This document shows positions 1-7,415 of a stretch of DNA of 10,735 nt, in pieces (within the stretch, counting starts at the first letter, position 1; each line of letters begins with the position of its first letter). Below the pieces are notes generated by a model. The model was given only the letters and a program-made list of their open reading frames with translations, did no database searches and was not told the DNA's origin. Where the stretch lies: NCBI GenBank assembly GCA_965646165.1, contig CBFFYP010000109.1, positions 1-10,735 on the forward strand. Direction: 5' to 3'. This stretch comes from MGBC114844 sp910585855. Lineage in GTDB: Bacteria > Bacillota > Clostridia > Lachnospirales > Lachnospiraceae. The translations under genes and the position numbers were made by a program.

Positions 1-310
1 AGTCTGCAGTGACTTTGGAAAAAAGTTAGAAGTTCTTGGACTTCTGCTCGAAAACCTAAGATTTTTTTCACATCCTGCTTCTATGCAGGGTGTGAAAAAA
101 AAGGGGCGTGTTTAGCCCGGATGATAGGAAAGAGATATCTTATGGCTGGGAAAATCTTTCCTTACACCCGTTTCGTTTCGGTTGTTATGAGGGCGAATTG
201 CGCCCCGGTCTGTCTGGTTGGGGAAAGGAAAAGGCAGAAGTCTTAGAACTTCTTGCTTTTTGGAAACCGGAACAGCAGGCTGCCCACCGTTTTCGAATCT
301 GGCGTCCTCT
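1..310 (+). repeat. Palindromic intergenic repeat, copy A (left end cut by window edge)
   Basis: This is a non-coding element of about 330 bp that recurs at 6994-7325 and, inverted, at 10435-10735. Its left arm (1-49) and right arm (234-300) are imperfect inverted repeats; for example GGACTTCTGC on the left faces GCAGAAGTCT on the right. Between the arms lie an internal hairpin at 62-102 (stem CACATCCTGC/GCAGGGTGTG extended by a T-run and an A-run, loop TTCTAT) and an inner stem pairing GGGGCG (103-108) and GCCC (115-118) with GGGC (191-194) and CGCCCC (201-206). The stem brackets a divergent centre at 119-190. CCGG-TCTGT-CTGG (206-218) is a further small hairpin. About 20 bp of the left tip lie outside the window. 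The right tip is AATCTGGCGTCC. ORFs crossing it on both strands are shadows, since the conservation follows base pairing rather than codons. It could be a MITE-like element or a structured RNA. Confidence 0.88.
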
Positions 311-437
311 TGCACCCAAAAGTTCTTACCCCATCTTCTCGTAAAATTAAAATGTTGTTTCTCCTGCTGCAAAATATAAGAGCAAATCCAAACTGAATCT
401 TTTACTTGAATCTGCCCTTATTCTATAAAAAAATCTC

Positions 438-2018
438 CTAAAGTTCTTCCACTTTCTTAATCAATACCAACCGATCCCCGGGCTTAATCCGATCCTCCGT
501 CAGTTCATTTACTTCCCGGATGCTTTCTACCGTAGTATAATACCGCTTAGCAATCTTCCACAAACTATCCTCTTTTTTTACAATATACCCAACAATTCCC
601 GGCAGTTTCTCTACCTCTTCCATATCATAAGGCTTTGCCTCTACATTGGTTATAATATATGCACTCAACTGCTCCATAACCAACACTTCCAAATGAATCA
701 TTGCTTTTAATTCTACTTCATCCCCGCCAAGCATAACTGCCCCTAACTGTTCCAAAGAATGTCGAAGATGCCATGTTGTATGCTCATGCATCCCCGGAAC
801 TTCAATCTGATAGGAAAATGGTATCATTCCGACTGTCTGCTGAATCGGCTGATTGTCATCCGGTGCCAGATAAAGCACAGATACCGTAACAATTCCGTCA
901 ATCTGCAGCCCGCTCTCTGTCCGCAGAACCTCGTCAATTTTAATCGTTCCGCTGCTGCTGATAATCTGAAGAATCTTTGGCTGCTGATTTGACAGCTTGA
1001 TTTTCTCCGAAGCTTTGCACTTTGAAGAATTTCTTGCCAGCAGATGTTCATAAGAAATCTGCTCTTGTACTGGCTCTAAATTCCTCATAGAAGAATAGAC
1101 ATCATTCATAATCTCACAAGAAGCATCCCGATAAAGTGTAATATCCATATCAATCACATAATCTAATCCTAATACCCGCTGTTCTCCGTCATTATCCGGC
1201 TTTGCTTCCATCTCATTTCCATTCAGCCGATACCGAATATCCGGTATCATATCTTCCGCCGCATCCCGGCACTCTACATTTCCCTGCACCGGAATAGTCA
1301 ATTCCACCCATTGATAAGAAGCATTTTCATCTTCACTCTGATAAAGAACAAAGATTACCACCTCCCCCTGCAGATAAAGCGCCCCTTCCAATGGTCGTGT
1401 ATCCATTGCACGAATCTGTGCTTCTGTCCAAAGAATCCTTGCAATATTCGGCTTGTTGGCAGACAATTCCATATCATCCTTAATCCGATAAACATCTCTG
1501 GTTCTTACCGCAGCCGGAGTAAAAATCAGTTTCTCCGTAGTATATTCCAAATCAGCCTCCCCAGACAACGCACTTCCCGGTTCTTTTATCAGCGTTTCCT
1601 CGGCACATGCATGTAAAGTAACCACCGCACGAACACTGATTTTCCGAGAATGAATTAAAGTAATTGAGCTATCTTCAATCTCTGGCTCAATCGATATTTC
1701 ATCTCCTTCCCGAACCCCCTCCATATTGATACTTTCCTCAAATGGAACTTCACCTTTTAGATTATGTATACTATGACTTCCCCGATCTTCACTGCTATAT
1801 AAAATATGATAAACCAATTTCCCCTTTATTCCAACTCTATCTGGAAGGATACGCACCATATCAATCTGCACTTCACTTGCCTGTTTCATAATCCTTGCAA
1901 TATCGGCATTTGCATCTGGCACATTTCGATCATCATCCATAACAATCTGTGTCATTCCTTCTGCCTTCCGATGCGTAAACACCATGGTTTCCTTTATCAC
2001 TTCCATATTTGTTTCCAT
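438..2018 (-). CDS. sipL: SPOCS (DUF3794) and LysM domain protein, SipL-like spore coat morphogenesis factor
   Basis: This 526-aa protein has three SPOCS/DUF3794-type units at about residues 38-130, 186-290 and 346-450. Each holds an alternating beta pattern such as GKLVYHILY, GEVVIFVLY and GIVTVSVLY. A C-terminal LysM occupies 477-526 (GYIVKKEDSLWKIAKRYY through KPGDRLVLI). The order and length match SipL of Clostridioides difficile, a mother-cell protein that binds the coat ATPase SpoIVA through its LysM domain and is needed to localise coat around the forespore. There is no signal peptide, which fits a cytosolic mother-cell protein. The ATG at 2018 is preceded by a strong ribosome site (GAGGGG, 2025-2030). 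The PrcB-like lipoprotein gene lies 70 nt upstream on the same strand with no obvious terminator between, so co-transcription is possible. I could not identify a sigma-E promoter. The name rests on architecture; other SPOCS-LysM paralogues exist in Clostridia. Confidence 0.8.
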   Translation of the reverse strand: METNMEVIKETMVFTHRKAEGMTQIVMDDDRNVPDANADIARIMKQASEVQIDMVRILPDRVGIKGKLVYHILYSSEDRGSHSIHNLKGEVPFEESINMEGVREGDEISIEPEIEDSSITLIHSRKISVRAVVTLHACAEETLIKEPGSALSGEADLEYTTEKLIFTPAAVRTRDVYRIKDDMELSANKPNIARILWTEAQIRAMDTRPLEGALYLQGEVVIFVLYQSEDENASYQWVELTIPVQGNVECRDAAEDMIPDIRYRLNGNEMEAKPDNDGEQRVLGLDYVIDMDITLYRDASCEIMNDVYSSMRNLEPVQEQISYEHLLARNSSKCKASEKIKLSNQQPKILQIISSSGTIKIDEVLRTESGLQIDGIVTVSVLYLAPDDNQPIQQTVGMIPFSYQIEVPGMHEHTTWHLRHSLEQLGAVMLGGDEVELKAMIHLEVLVMEQLSAYIITNVEAKPYDMEEVEKLPGIVGYIVKKEDSLWKIAKRYYTTVESIREVNELTEDRIKPGDRLVLIKKVEEL

Positions 2019-2088
2019 TTTCCGCCCCTCCCTCTTTCCTGATTCCAGCCCAGCTAAAACAATTTACCAATCCACCAAAAAATTCCTT

Positions 2089-2511
2089 TCACTTAAACAC
2101 TACTGGTTCTTCCCGCTTTTCTATCTTTATCACAATATAAGGATAAGTCGGTACTTCATCTATCTTTTCCCCCTTCGCCGGACCAATTAAACTAGTATCC
2201 AAATAAACCGCATCTTTTCCCAAATAACACTCATTTACTGTAATACTATAACCACTCGTCTTTTGTTCTCCATAACCGACAATCAAATAAATCGCTTCAT
2301 CCGTTGTATAAGTATTTTTCATTTCCCCGGTCTTTTTCGTTTCAATAAAATCCGAAACCTCCTTTGGAAGTTCTGCATCTGGAACTACCGTAAAATCAAT
2401 ATCCTTCTGCTTCTCTTCCTTTTGTGTTGTAATCTGACAAGAAGTTAGGGCAAGGGGAATGGTCAGCAAAAGAATAACCATCAAACCATATAAAACAAAC
2501 TTTTTCTTCAT
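2089..2511 (-). CDS. Lipoprotein with PrcB-like C-terminal domain
   Basis: This 140-aa protein opens with a lipoprotein signal: MKKK, a hydrophobic stretch from about 5 to 22, and the lipobox LTSC with the lipidated Cys at residue 25. The mature part carries GEQKTSGYSI (81-90), followed by short beta segments AVYLDTSLIGP and PYIVIKI. This matches the pattern of the PrcB_C domain (GxkxTGGYsi ... PyvvvkI) found in small secreted Firmicutes proteins related to the Treponema PrcB protease-complex subunit. The biochemical role is unknown. I chose the ATG at 2511 because GGGTGAT lies just upstream at the right distance. An in-frame TTG at 2523 would add only four residues and would overlap that ribosome site. 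It is followed 70 nt later by sipL on the same strand, so a link to sporulation is possible but inferred only from position. Confidence 0.75.
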   Translation of the reverse strand: MKKKFVLYGLMVILLLTIPLALTSCQITTQKEEKQKDIDFTVVPDAELPKEVSDFIETKKTGEMKNTYTTDEAIYLIVGYGEQKTSGYSITVNECYLGKDAVYLDTSLIGPAKGEKIDEVPTYPYIVIKIEKREEPVVFK

Positions 2512-2548
2512 AAAATCACCCAATACTATGTAATTTAGAATTGGTATA

Positions 2549-2554
2549 ATTATA
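2549..2554 (-). promoter_or_regulatory. Possible -10 box upstream of the lipoprotein gene
   Basis: On the minus strand TATAAT occurs here, 37 nt before the ATG at 2511. No good -35 hexamer is seen at 16-18 nt: TTGCAT, 18 nt upstream, matches only half of the consensus. The region is also A+T-rich enough for a chance match. I looked for a sigma-E type signal because sipL follows, but a TCATATA/CATAGTAT pair here has about 20 nt between its halves, which is too wide. Confidence 0.3.
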
Positions 2555-2597
2555 TGAAAAGATTAAAAAAATATGCAAAAAATTCTTGGCAAAGAGG

Positions 2598-2637
2598 GGG
2601 ACGCCGGAATAGACTTCCCTTCAGATTCCAGCGTCCC
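2598..2637 (-). terminator. Hairpin, likely terminator after the large secreted protein gene
   Basis: GGGACGC and GGAAT (2598-2604, 2606-2610) pair with ATTCC and GCGTCCC (2625-2629, 2631-2637). This gives a 12-bp stem with one C-A mismatch and a 14-nt loop. It lies between the stop of the 615-aa gene (2691) and the promoter region of the next gene. On the minus strand the stem is followed by CCTCTTTGCC and a T6 run only about 15 nt later, so it is a weak intrinsic terminator by sequence. Confidence 0.5.
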
Positions 2638-2690
2638 TTCCCCACCCCAAAAAATCTCGCTCCTATTTTTGCTCAAAAAAAGACTGCATC

Positions 2691-4538
2691 CTAATTTTCA
2701 TCAGCAAGAACTACCGCCTTAATTGTAACTGCAAGATATTTTTCCTTATCCTCTGGTGTAAACACTACCTCAAATGTCTGTCCTACTTTCACTGTATCAG
2801 ATGAACAAGTCACCGTTCCTTTTACTTCTGTCCCATCTGCAGCAAATACTTGAGCAGTAAATCCCCCAACTGCCACACCGGCATCTCCCACTGCTCCAAC
2901 TGCACCGCCTGTTGCCACTTTCCACTCTACCATTTTATCTTTTACTGTACCTGTAATAGAACTTCCGCTTATCGTTGCTGTAATTGTACGAACCTCCGGT
3001 TCTACTGCAGTAATATTCCATTTTGCAGTAAAATCAACATTTTTCTCTCCCATCACAACCTTTGTCAAATCTACTGCATCTTTTGTATCCGCCGATTCAT
3101 ACCACCCAGCAAATACAGCATTTTCCCGAACTGGATTGCCAACTCCTGCCGCTGTCAAAACGTTTGCCGCTGTTTCACCTTTTTTCGCTTTTAAAACTTG
3201 TGTAGAAAGTTTTTCGGTTGTTTCTCCTGCCTGATCATTTAGCGTCTTTACTTCCCAATATCCGCCATTTGCATGTAAAACAATATCATAATATTCTTTT
3301 ACCTGACCATCTCCTGTAAAAACAGCATCTCCTGCCACTGCATCAACCTTTGCATTTTTCTCCACTTCTACCTTTGGCTTTACACCTGCTGCAGTCTTAA
3401 CCTGCCCTGCCTGCACCTGATCTGCCAAAACAGTATTAACATCTGCAGCAATTTCAAATGTATCTACTTTTCCAGTTCCTTTTAATACAACAGAAGATTT
3501 TGTATAAATTGTCCCGATATTAATATTTAATGTCAGTATTACATTTCCACCTTCAATCTCCACTCGATTGACCAAAGTACCTGCACCAAAAAGAAGATGC
3601 AGTGGATTTGCTTCTTTTGCTTTTTTTGCTACCAAAGGACTCCTCAGTGTACAATTTGTAAATTTCACACTGCTGCTTCCTCCGCCTTCTACAATCGTAT
3701 TTCCATCCACCGTCAGTCCGTCCAATACCACTGTTCCGTCTGCAACGGCACTGCTTATTGTCAGTTTACTAATCCTGTCTGCCACACCATAAGACAATTT
3801 ATTAACTGCATTTTTATCACATATAACCGGATTTTGATCCGTTCCTCCTTTTAAGATCTCAACCTCTCTGGTTCTTTTATTGACCCGAATACTTTGATCA
3901 GCGCTTGTTATCCAATTATTTACACTACTGCTGCTCCCGCCTCCGCTGCTTCCGCCCGAACTAACATAAGTGACATCCGAATTTGTTGCGCTTGCGCCGT
4001 TCCATACCCCGTCTGAATTTAAACTCCACATCTTCCCCCCGATTGTGATATTTCCAGTCTGCATCACTCCCGATCCAGTATCTAAATAGTACCACTTTCC
4101 GTCCCTTGGCTTTATCCACCCGGTCAACATTCCACCCGAATGATAATCCATAAAGTACCATTTTCCGTCCCTTGGCTTTATCCATCCGGTTTTCATATCA
4201 CCATTATTATAGTCCATAAAATACCATTTGCCGTCTTTTGGTTTGATCCACCCAGTCTTCATATCGCCGTTATGATAATCTAAAAAATACCACTTCCCAT
4301 CTCTTGGTTTGATCCATCCAGTTTTCATAATTCCAGTATGATAATCCATAAAATACCATCTGCCGTCTTTATCCTGAACCCATCCCGTCCGATAAGAACC
4401 ATCAGAATTGACATAACGCCACCCTGAAACATCCTTTCTCCATCCAGCGGAAGCTGCTGTCACTGGTATCCCGCTGCCTATCATTAAAGCTGCGGAAAGT
4501 ATTGCTGCAACACCTTTTTTCCATCTCTTTCTCATCAT
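2691..4538 (-). CDS. Secreted surface protein: cell-wall-binding repeats, beta-helix-like region, InlB B-repeat
   Basis: This 615-aa secreted protein begins with a signal peptide (residues 1 to about 31, basic MMRKRWKK then a hydrophobic core ending TAASA). Residues 51-160 are five tandem 22-residue units of the form TGWIKPRDGKWYFMDY plus NGDMK, a choline/glucan-binding-type repeat expected to hold the protein to the cell wall non-covalently. A Ser/Gly-rich linker follows at about 180-207. Residues 210-410 are rich in short beta steps (VVLDGLTVDG, VKFTNCTL, NRVEIEGGN), resembling a parallel beta-helix. About 416-507 is an InlB B-repeat (Flg_new) ending VDFTAKW, and 508-615 is an Ig-like tail. 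There is no LPXTG signal. The first ATG of MM is used, with GGGAG seven nt upstream. It is probably monocistronic. A role in adhesion or wall biology is inferred from the domains; the ligand is unknown. Confidence 0.8.
   Translation of the reverse strand: MMRKRWKKGVAAILSAALMIGSGIPVTAASAGWRKDVSGWRYVNSDGSYRTGWVQDKDGRWYFMDYHTGIMKTGWIKPRDGKWYFLDYHNGDMKTGWIKPKDGKWYFMDYNNGDMKTGWIKPRDGKWYFMDYHSGGMLTGWIKPRDGKWYYLDTGSGVMQTGNITIGGKMWSLNSDGVWNGASATNSDVTYVSSGGSSGGGSSSSVNNWITSADQSIRVNKRTREVEILKGGTDQNPVICDKNAVNKLSYGVADRISKLTISSAVADGTVVLDGLTVDGNTIVEGGGSSSVKFTNCTLRSPLVAKKAKEANPLHLLFGAGTLVNRVEIEGGNVILTLNINIGTIYTKSSVVLKGTGKVDTFEIAADVNTVLADQVQAGQVKTAAGVKPKVEVEKNAKVDAVAGDAVFTGDGQVKEYYDIVLHANGGYWEVKTLNDQAGETTEKLSTQVLKAKKGETAANVLTAAGVGNPVRENAVFAGWYESADTKDAVDLTKVVMGEKNVDFTAKWNITAVEPEVRTITATISGSSITGTVKDKMVEWKVATGGAVGAVGDAGVAVGGFTAQVFAADGTEVKGTVTCSSDTVKVGQTFEVVFTPEDKEKYLAVTIKAVVLADEN
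4059..4388 (-). repeat. Five tandem 66-bp units encoding wall-binding repeats
   Basis: These units encode residues 51-160 of the surface protein. Each is 66 bp (22 codons) and begins with codons for TGW. The inner units differ by a few substitutions (KPRDGK or KPKDGK; YHNGDMK, YNNGDMK or YHSGGML), so the array is young enough for recombination to change its copy number. The first (TGWVQDKDGRW) and last (YYLDTGSGVMQ) units are the most diverged, as usual for the edges of such arrays. Confidence 0.85.
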
Positions 4539-4614
4539 TACAATGCTCCCTTTCTTCCATTTTATTTTCTAATTATTGGACTATTTTTACGACTCGTATT
4601 TTCGTCTTATCAAC

Positions 4615-4620
4615 ATTATA
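4615..4620 (-). promoter_or_regulatory. Possible -10 box for the secreted repeat protein
   Basis: TATAAT occurs on the minus strand 77 nt before the ATG at 4538. At 17 nt spacing the upstream hexamer is ATGCAA, a poor -35. The context is A+T-rich, so this is a weak call. It is the best candidate in the 164-nt gap between the two genes. Confidence 0.35.
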
Positions 4621-4702
4621 AAATAGCTTTTTTTAAATTGCATGGAAAAAAGGCATTTTTACATTTATCTTTTTTTGTCCTAAGTATCTAGCTACTTTAT
4701 GG

Positions 4703-5794
4703 TTATTCCTCTATCGTTTCAAAAACATTAGATGACAAAACCGTTCTCTTATGAAGCTCTATTCCGCTTTCATCGGGAACAATCGTAATCGGCAATTCAA
4801 TCGTTGCCCGAACATCTTCCCCCTTTTCAAATGAATAATACAATAATACATATTCCAAGCGATAATTCCCCACCTTATAAAACTTACTTATCGATCTATT
4901 TCTAGAATCACTTACACTTGGTTCCCAAAAAAAAGTTTCTTTATCCTCTACTCCCTCTGGAAACGGAAGAAAAATAGTATTATAGATTTCCTTTTTTTTC
5001 CCGGTATCTTCATTGATTAAATTAATTCCAACCGATATTTGATCCGGCCAATACCAGCAAAACCACTGTCCATCAATCGAATCCACCTTTGCCCATGTAC
5101 GAATCCTTTCTCCTTCCCTATACACCCTCTTATCCGACCTCGCATAAAATATCATCTGTCCGTCCATAATATAGCTTTCTTCTACCGGATCGGATTCCGC
5201 CTTCATTACAGTAATTGTCTTTTTTCCAACAGCTTTATGTGGTTCATCTGCATCATCTGAATCATAATAAAGAAATTCCGCTGTAAAAACATATTCTCCC
5301 ACCGGCAAACAAAGCCCTGTCCAACCACAATATAAAAGTGGAATACACAGATCCTTTTCCTTTACACAGCGTCCACTTACTTCTAATCCCCTTTTTTCCA
5401 ACCCAAAAGCATAAAGCAGATCATAGTTGTTATATTCATCCATTATCCGCTTTATTTTCTCTCCTGCTTTTAGTTCATATAATCTTAACGCTAACATACC
5501 AAGTAATCCTTCCATATCTGTTTTTACATGAAAGCCATTCTCTCCTATAATTTCAACATTACAGGCAGTCACTTTATAAAAAACACTTTCCGATGCAGCA
5601 TTTTCTATTATTACCGAATAAGGAATCCATTCTCCATCCATATAAGTATCCTTTTCGGTAAATACCTCAACGATCACATCCTCTTTCTTTAAATCTGTCC
5701 TCATAATTGAATCTCTATAAAAAATAAGAAAAATAACGATAAAAGAAAGAAAAATTCCGATACACAATTTTATTTTTAATCTTCCATTTTTCAA
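4703..5794 (-). CDS. Membrane-anchored protein with two similar beta domains, function unknown
   Basis: I do not recognise this 363-aa protein. A single N-terminal membrane segment (about 8-26) is followed by an extracytoplasmic region. That region seems to contain two copies of one Ig-like or BsuPI-like beta domain. About 41-197 begins VEVFTEKDTYMDGEWI and ends VGEYVFTAEFLYY plus KKTITV. About 213-339 begins IFYARSDKRVYREGERI and ends VGNYRLEYVLLYY plus ELPITIV. Five Cys lie at 143-162, which might form disulfides. The start is TTG at 5794 with AGGAGG 11 nt upstream. The next in-frame Met (31) would lose the membrane segment, and an ATG overlapping the ribosome site is out of frame. It follows tadA by 15 nt and is probably its operon partner, although no functional link is apparent. 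Confidence 0.75.
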   Translation of the reverse strand: MKNGRLKIKLCIGIFLSFIVIFLIFYRDSIMRTDLKKEDVIVEVFTEKDTYMDGEWIPYSVIIENAASESVFYKVTACNVEIIGENGFHVKTDMEGLLGMLALRLYELKAGEKIKRIMDEYNNYDLLYAFGLEKRGLEVSGRCVKEKDLCIPLLYCGWTGLCLPVGEYVFTAEFLYYDSDDADEPHKAVGKKTITVMKAESDPVEESYIMDGQMIFYARSDKRVYREGERIRTWAKVDSIDGQWFCWYWPDQISVGINLINEDTGKKKEIYNTIFLPFPEGVEDKETFFWEPSVSDSRNRSISKFYKVGNYRLEYVLLYYSFEKGEDVRATIELPITIVPDESGIELHKRTVLSSNVFETIEE

Positions 5795-5809
5795 TTTTTT
5801 CCATCCCTC

Positions 5810-6277
5810 CTATTCTTTCTTTTTCTTTCGAAGTTCCTGAAAAAATTCCGTAATCATCCGGCTGCACTCCTCCTTACAGACTCCAATTTCTATCTCTGCC
5901 TGATGATTAAATTCCGGCACTTGCAGCAGATTCATTACAGATCCTGCACACCCTGCCTTTGGATTCATACATCCAATATACACTTTCCTAATTCGTGCCT
6001 GTACAATCGCCCCGGCACACATTTGACAGGGTTCTAATGTCACATAGATATCACAATCCTCTAACCGCCAATCCCCCATTACCCGGCTTGCTTTCCGAAT
6101 TGCATTTAATTCCGCATGAGAAAGCGTATTTTTATCTATCACCCTCCGATTATACCCTCTTGCAATTATCTTCCCCTGATAGACAATCACACATCCAATC
6201 GGAACTTCTCCTATTGCCGCTGCCTTCTTTGCCTGCCGTATAGCCTCTCTCATAAATTTTTCCTGTTCTGTACTCAT
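5810..6277 (-). CDS. tadA: tRNA-specific adenosine-34 deaminase TadA
   Basis: This 155-aa protein is of typical TadA length. It deaminates adenosine to inosine at the wobble position of tRNA-Arg(ACG), letting one tRNA read CGU, CGC and CGA. The zinc and catalytic residues of the cytidine/deoxycytidylate deaminase fold are present: H54-A-E56 in SHAELNAI, and P83-C84-x-x-C87 in EPCQMCAGA. The N-terminal FMREAIRQAKKAA helix and the GEVPIGCVIV strand are also typical of the family. AAGGAG stands at the right distance before the ATG. The upstream acetyltransferase gene ends 9 nt away and the membrane protein starts 15 nt after the stop, so all three are likely one transcript. The lysine-rich C-terminus (RKKKKE) is compatible with tRNA binding. 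The dnaX/SRP-RNA neighbourhood often seen beside tadA in Firmicutes is absent here. Confidence 0.95.
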   Translation of the reverse strand: MSTEQEKFMREAIRQAKKAAAIGEVPIGCVIVYQGKIIARGYNRRVIDKNTLSHAELNAIRKASRVMGDWRLEDCDIYVTLEPCQMCAGAIVQARIRKVYIGCMNPKAGCAGSVMNLLQVPEFNHQAEIEIGVCKEECSRMITEFFQELRKKKKE

Positions 6278-6286
6278 AATCTCTCC

Positions 6287-6838
6287 TTAACTTTCTCTAT
6301 AAAGCAAAGAATACTGCCGATGATCTACCCATTCTCCATGTACTTTAGCATACCCTCTTGCCGTTCCTTCATAATAAAATCCCAAACGCCCAATCAATCG
6401 AATAGAAGGCAGATTCTCCGGTGCAATATAAGCCGTAATCCGATGCAGCCGATACTGCGGCACAATATCCGAAAGTAAAAATTGAAGCGCCTCATACGCA
6501 TAACCATGATGGTGAAAAGCACTGTCAAATTTATATCCTATGTTACAGGAATCATAAGGTGTTCGGCGAAATCCAGTCAAAGAAACCGTACCAATAATCC
6601 GATCCGGATTAGATTTTAAATAAATATAATACCGCAGACTAATCCCCTTTATAATCTGATTATACTCCGCTGTCAGCATATCTCTGATATAACCCATAGT
6701 ATAAAAATTTTCACTTTTCTCCCCTTCATACTGCTCAAATAACCACCGATTACTAGAAAGAAATGTCAATACCTGAAATGCATCCATTGCATTTACCACT
6801 CTTAAAATCAGTCGTTCTGTTTCACATACTAATTGCAT
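6287..6838 (-). CDS. GNAT family N-acetyltransferase (RimJ/RimL type)
   Basis: This 183-aa protein fits the Acetyltransf_3 branch of the GNAT superfamily, which uses acetyl-CoA to acetylate amino groups. It opens with ETERLILR, the usual first strand. The acetyl-CoA binding motif A lies at about 100-118 (IGYKFDSAFHHHGYAYEA, a variant of the Q/R-x-x-G-x-G/A loop). NLPSIRLIGRLGF at about 142-154 is the typical N-x-x-S helix. VHGEWVDHRQYSLL closes the fold in the way seen in RimJ/RimL relatives. The substrate cannot be told; ribosomal-protein N-termini, small amines or antibiotics are all possible. It is the first gene of the probable operon with tadA. A GAGGCG ribosome site precedes the ATG, and a promoter lies at 6874-6902. 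Confidence 0.85.
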   Translation of the reverse strand: MQLVCETERLILRVVNAMDAFQVLTFLSSNRWLFEQYEGEKSENFYTMGYIRDMLTAEYNQIIKGISLRYYIYLKSNPDRIIGTVSLTGFRRTPYDSCNIGYKFDSAFHHHGYAYEALQFLLSDIVPQYRLHRITAYIAPENLPSIRLIGRLGFYYEGTARGYAKVHGEWVDHRQYSLLYRES

Positions 6839-6873
6839 ATTTTTCGCCTCGATTACTCTTCTTTTCTATTTCC

Positions 6874-6902
6874 ACTATAACAAAATTTTTTTCATATTGC
6901 AA
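6874..6902 (-). promoter_or_regulatory. Sigma-A promoter for the GNAT-tadA operon
   Basis: On the minus strand TTGCAA (6897-6902) is separated by 17 nt from TATAGT (6874-6879). The hexamers match four of six and five of six consensus positions at ideal spacing. Transcription would start near 6866, leaving a leader of about 28 nt with the GAGGCG ribosome site. Confidence 0.6.
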
Positions 6903-6993
6903 TGCAGTTTATCACATGATCTCTAAATATCAGAATAGAAAAGAAAACAAAGTTAGGATGCTATTCTTTTTTATCTCGAAACCAAGAAACAGC

Positions 6994-7325
6994 CAGATGC
7001 AAAAACCGTGGGCAGCCTGCAGTGACTTTGAAAAAAAGTTAGACGTTCTTGACTTCTGCTTAAAAACCTAAAATTTTTTGCATATCCTGCTTCCATGCAG
7101 GGTATGCAAAAAAAGGGGCGTGTTTAGCCCATATATGTATCGAGAAGAAACCACCTTGTGGATGATAAAATCTTTTGGTATACCAGTCCCATTTTGGTTG
7201 CGATATGGGCGAATTGCGCCCCGGTCTGTCCGGCTGAACGCACCATAATACAGAAGTCTTAGAACTTCTTGCTTTTTGGAAGCCGGAACAGCAGGCTGCC
7301 CACGATTTTTGCATCTAGCGTCCCC
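6994..7325 (+). repeat. Palindromic intergenic repeat, copy B (complete)
   Basis: This is the only copy with both ends in the window. The left arm (6994-7059) begins CAGATGCAAAAACCG then GGGCAGCCTGC. The right arm (7251-7318) ends GCAGGCTGCCC then ACGATTTTTGCATCT, so the tips pair almost perfectly. The internal hairpin at 7074-7114 has stem GCATATCCTGC/GCAGGGTATGC and differs from copies A and C by two compensating base-pair changes. The inner stem joins GGGGCG (7115-7120) and GCCCATAT (7127-7134) to ATATGGGC (7203-7210) and CGCCCC (7217-7222). The centre (7131-7206) is diverged from A and C except for its right half. The copy sits between two divergently oriented genes and interrupts neither. 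No clear target-site duplication is visible in the flanks. Confidence 0.9.
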
Positions 7326-7415
7326 CTATCACTAAACAAATCTTTTTATATTCTAAGACTATTTCATCCCACTAGAAAAATTTTTTAAATTTTTCACTTA
7401 TTATTCATTTTTATC

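Noticed and set aside
62..102. Internal hairpin of the repeat as an intrinsic terminator
   Set aside because: On either strand the stem is preceded by T and followed by A, so no U-tract follows it. The T- and A-runs instead extend the stem.
108..372. ORFs on both strands inside repeat copy A, and equivalents in copy B (7060-7314) and copy C (10311-10667)
   Set aside because: They arise from the palindromic repeat. Frames are not preserved among copies, substitutions follow base pairing, and no ribosome sites precede them.
2520..2565. Sigma-E type promoter for the lipoprotein-sipL pair
   Set aside because: TCATATA and CATAGTAT resemble the two halves but are about 20 nt apart, too far for sigma-E, and the start site would fall in the ribosome site.
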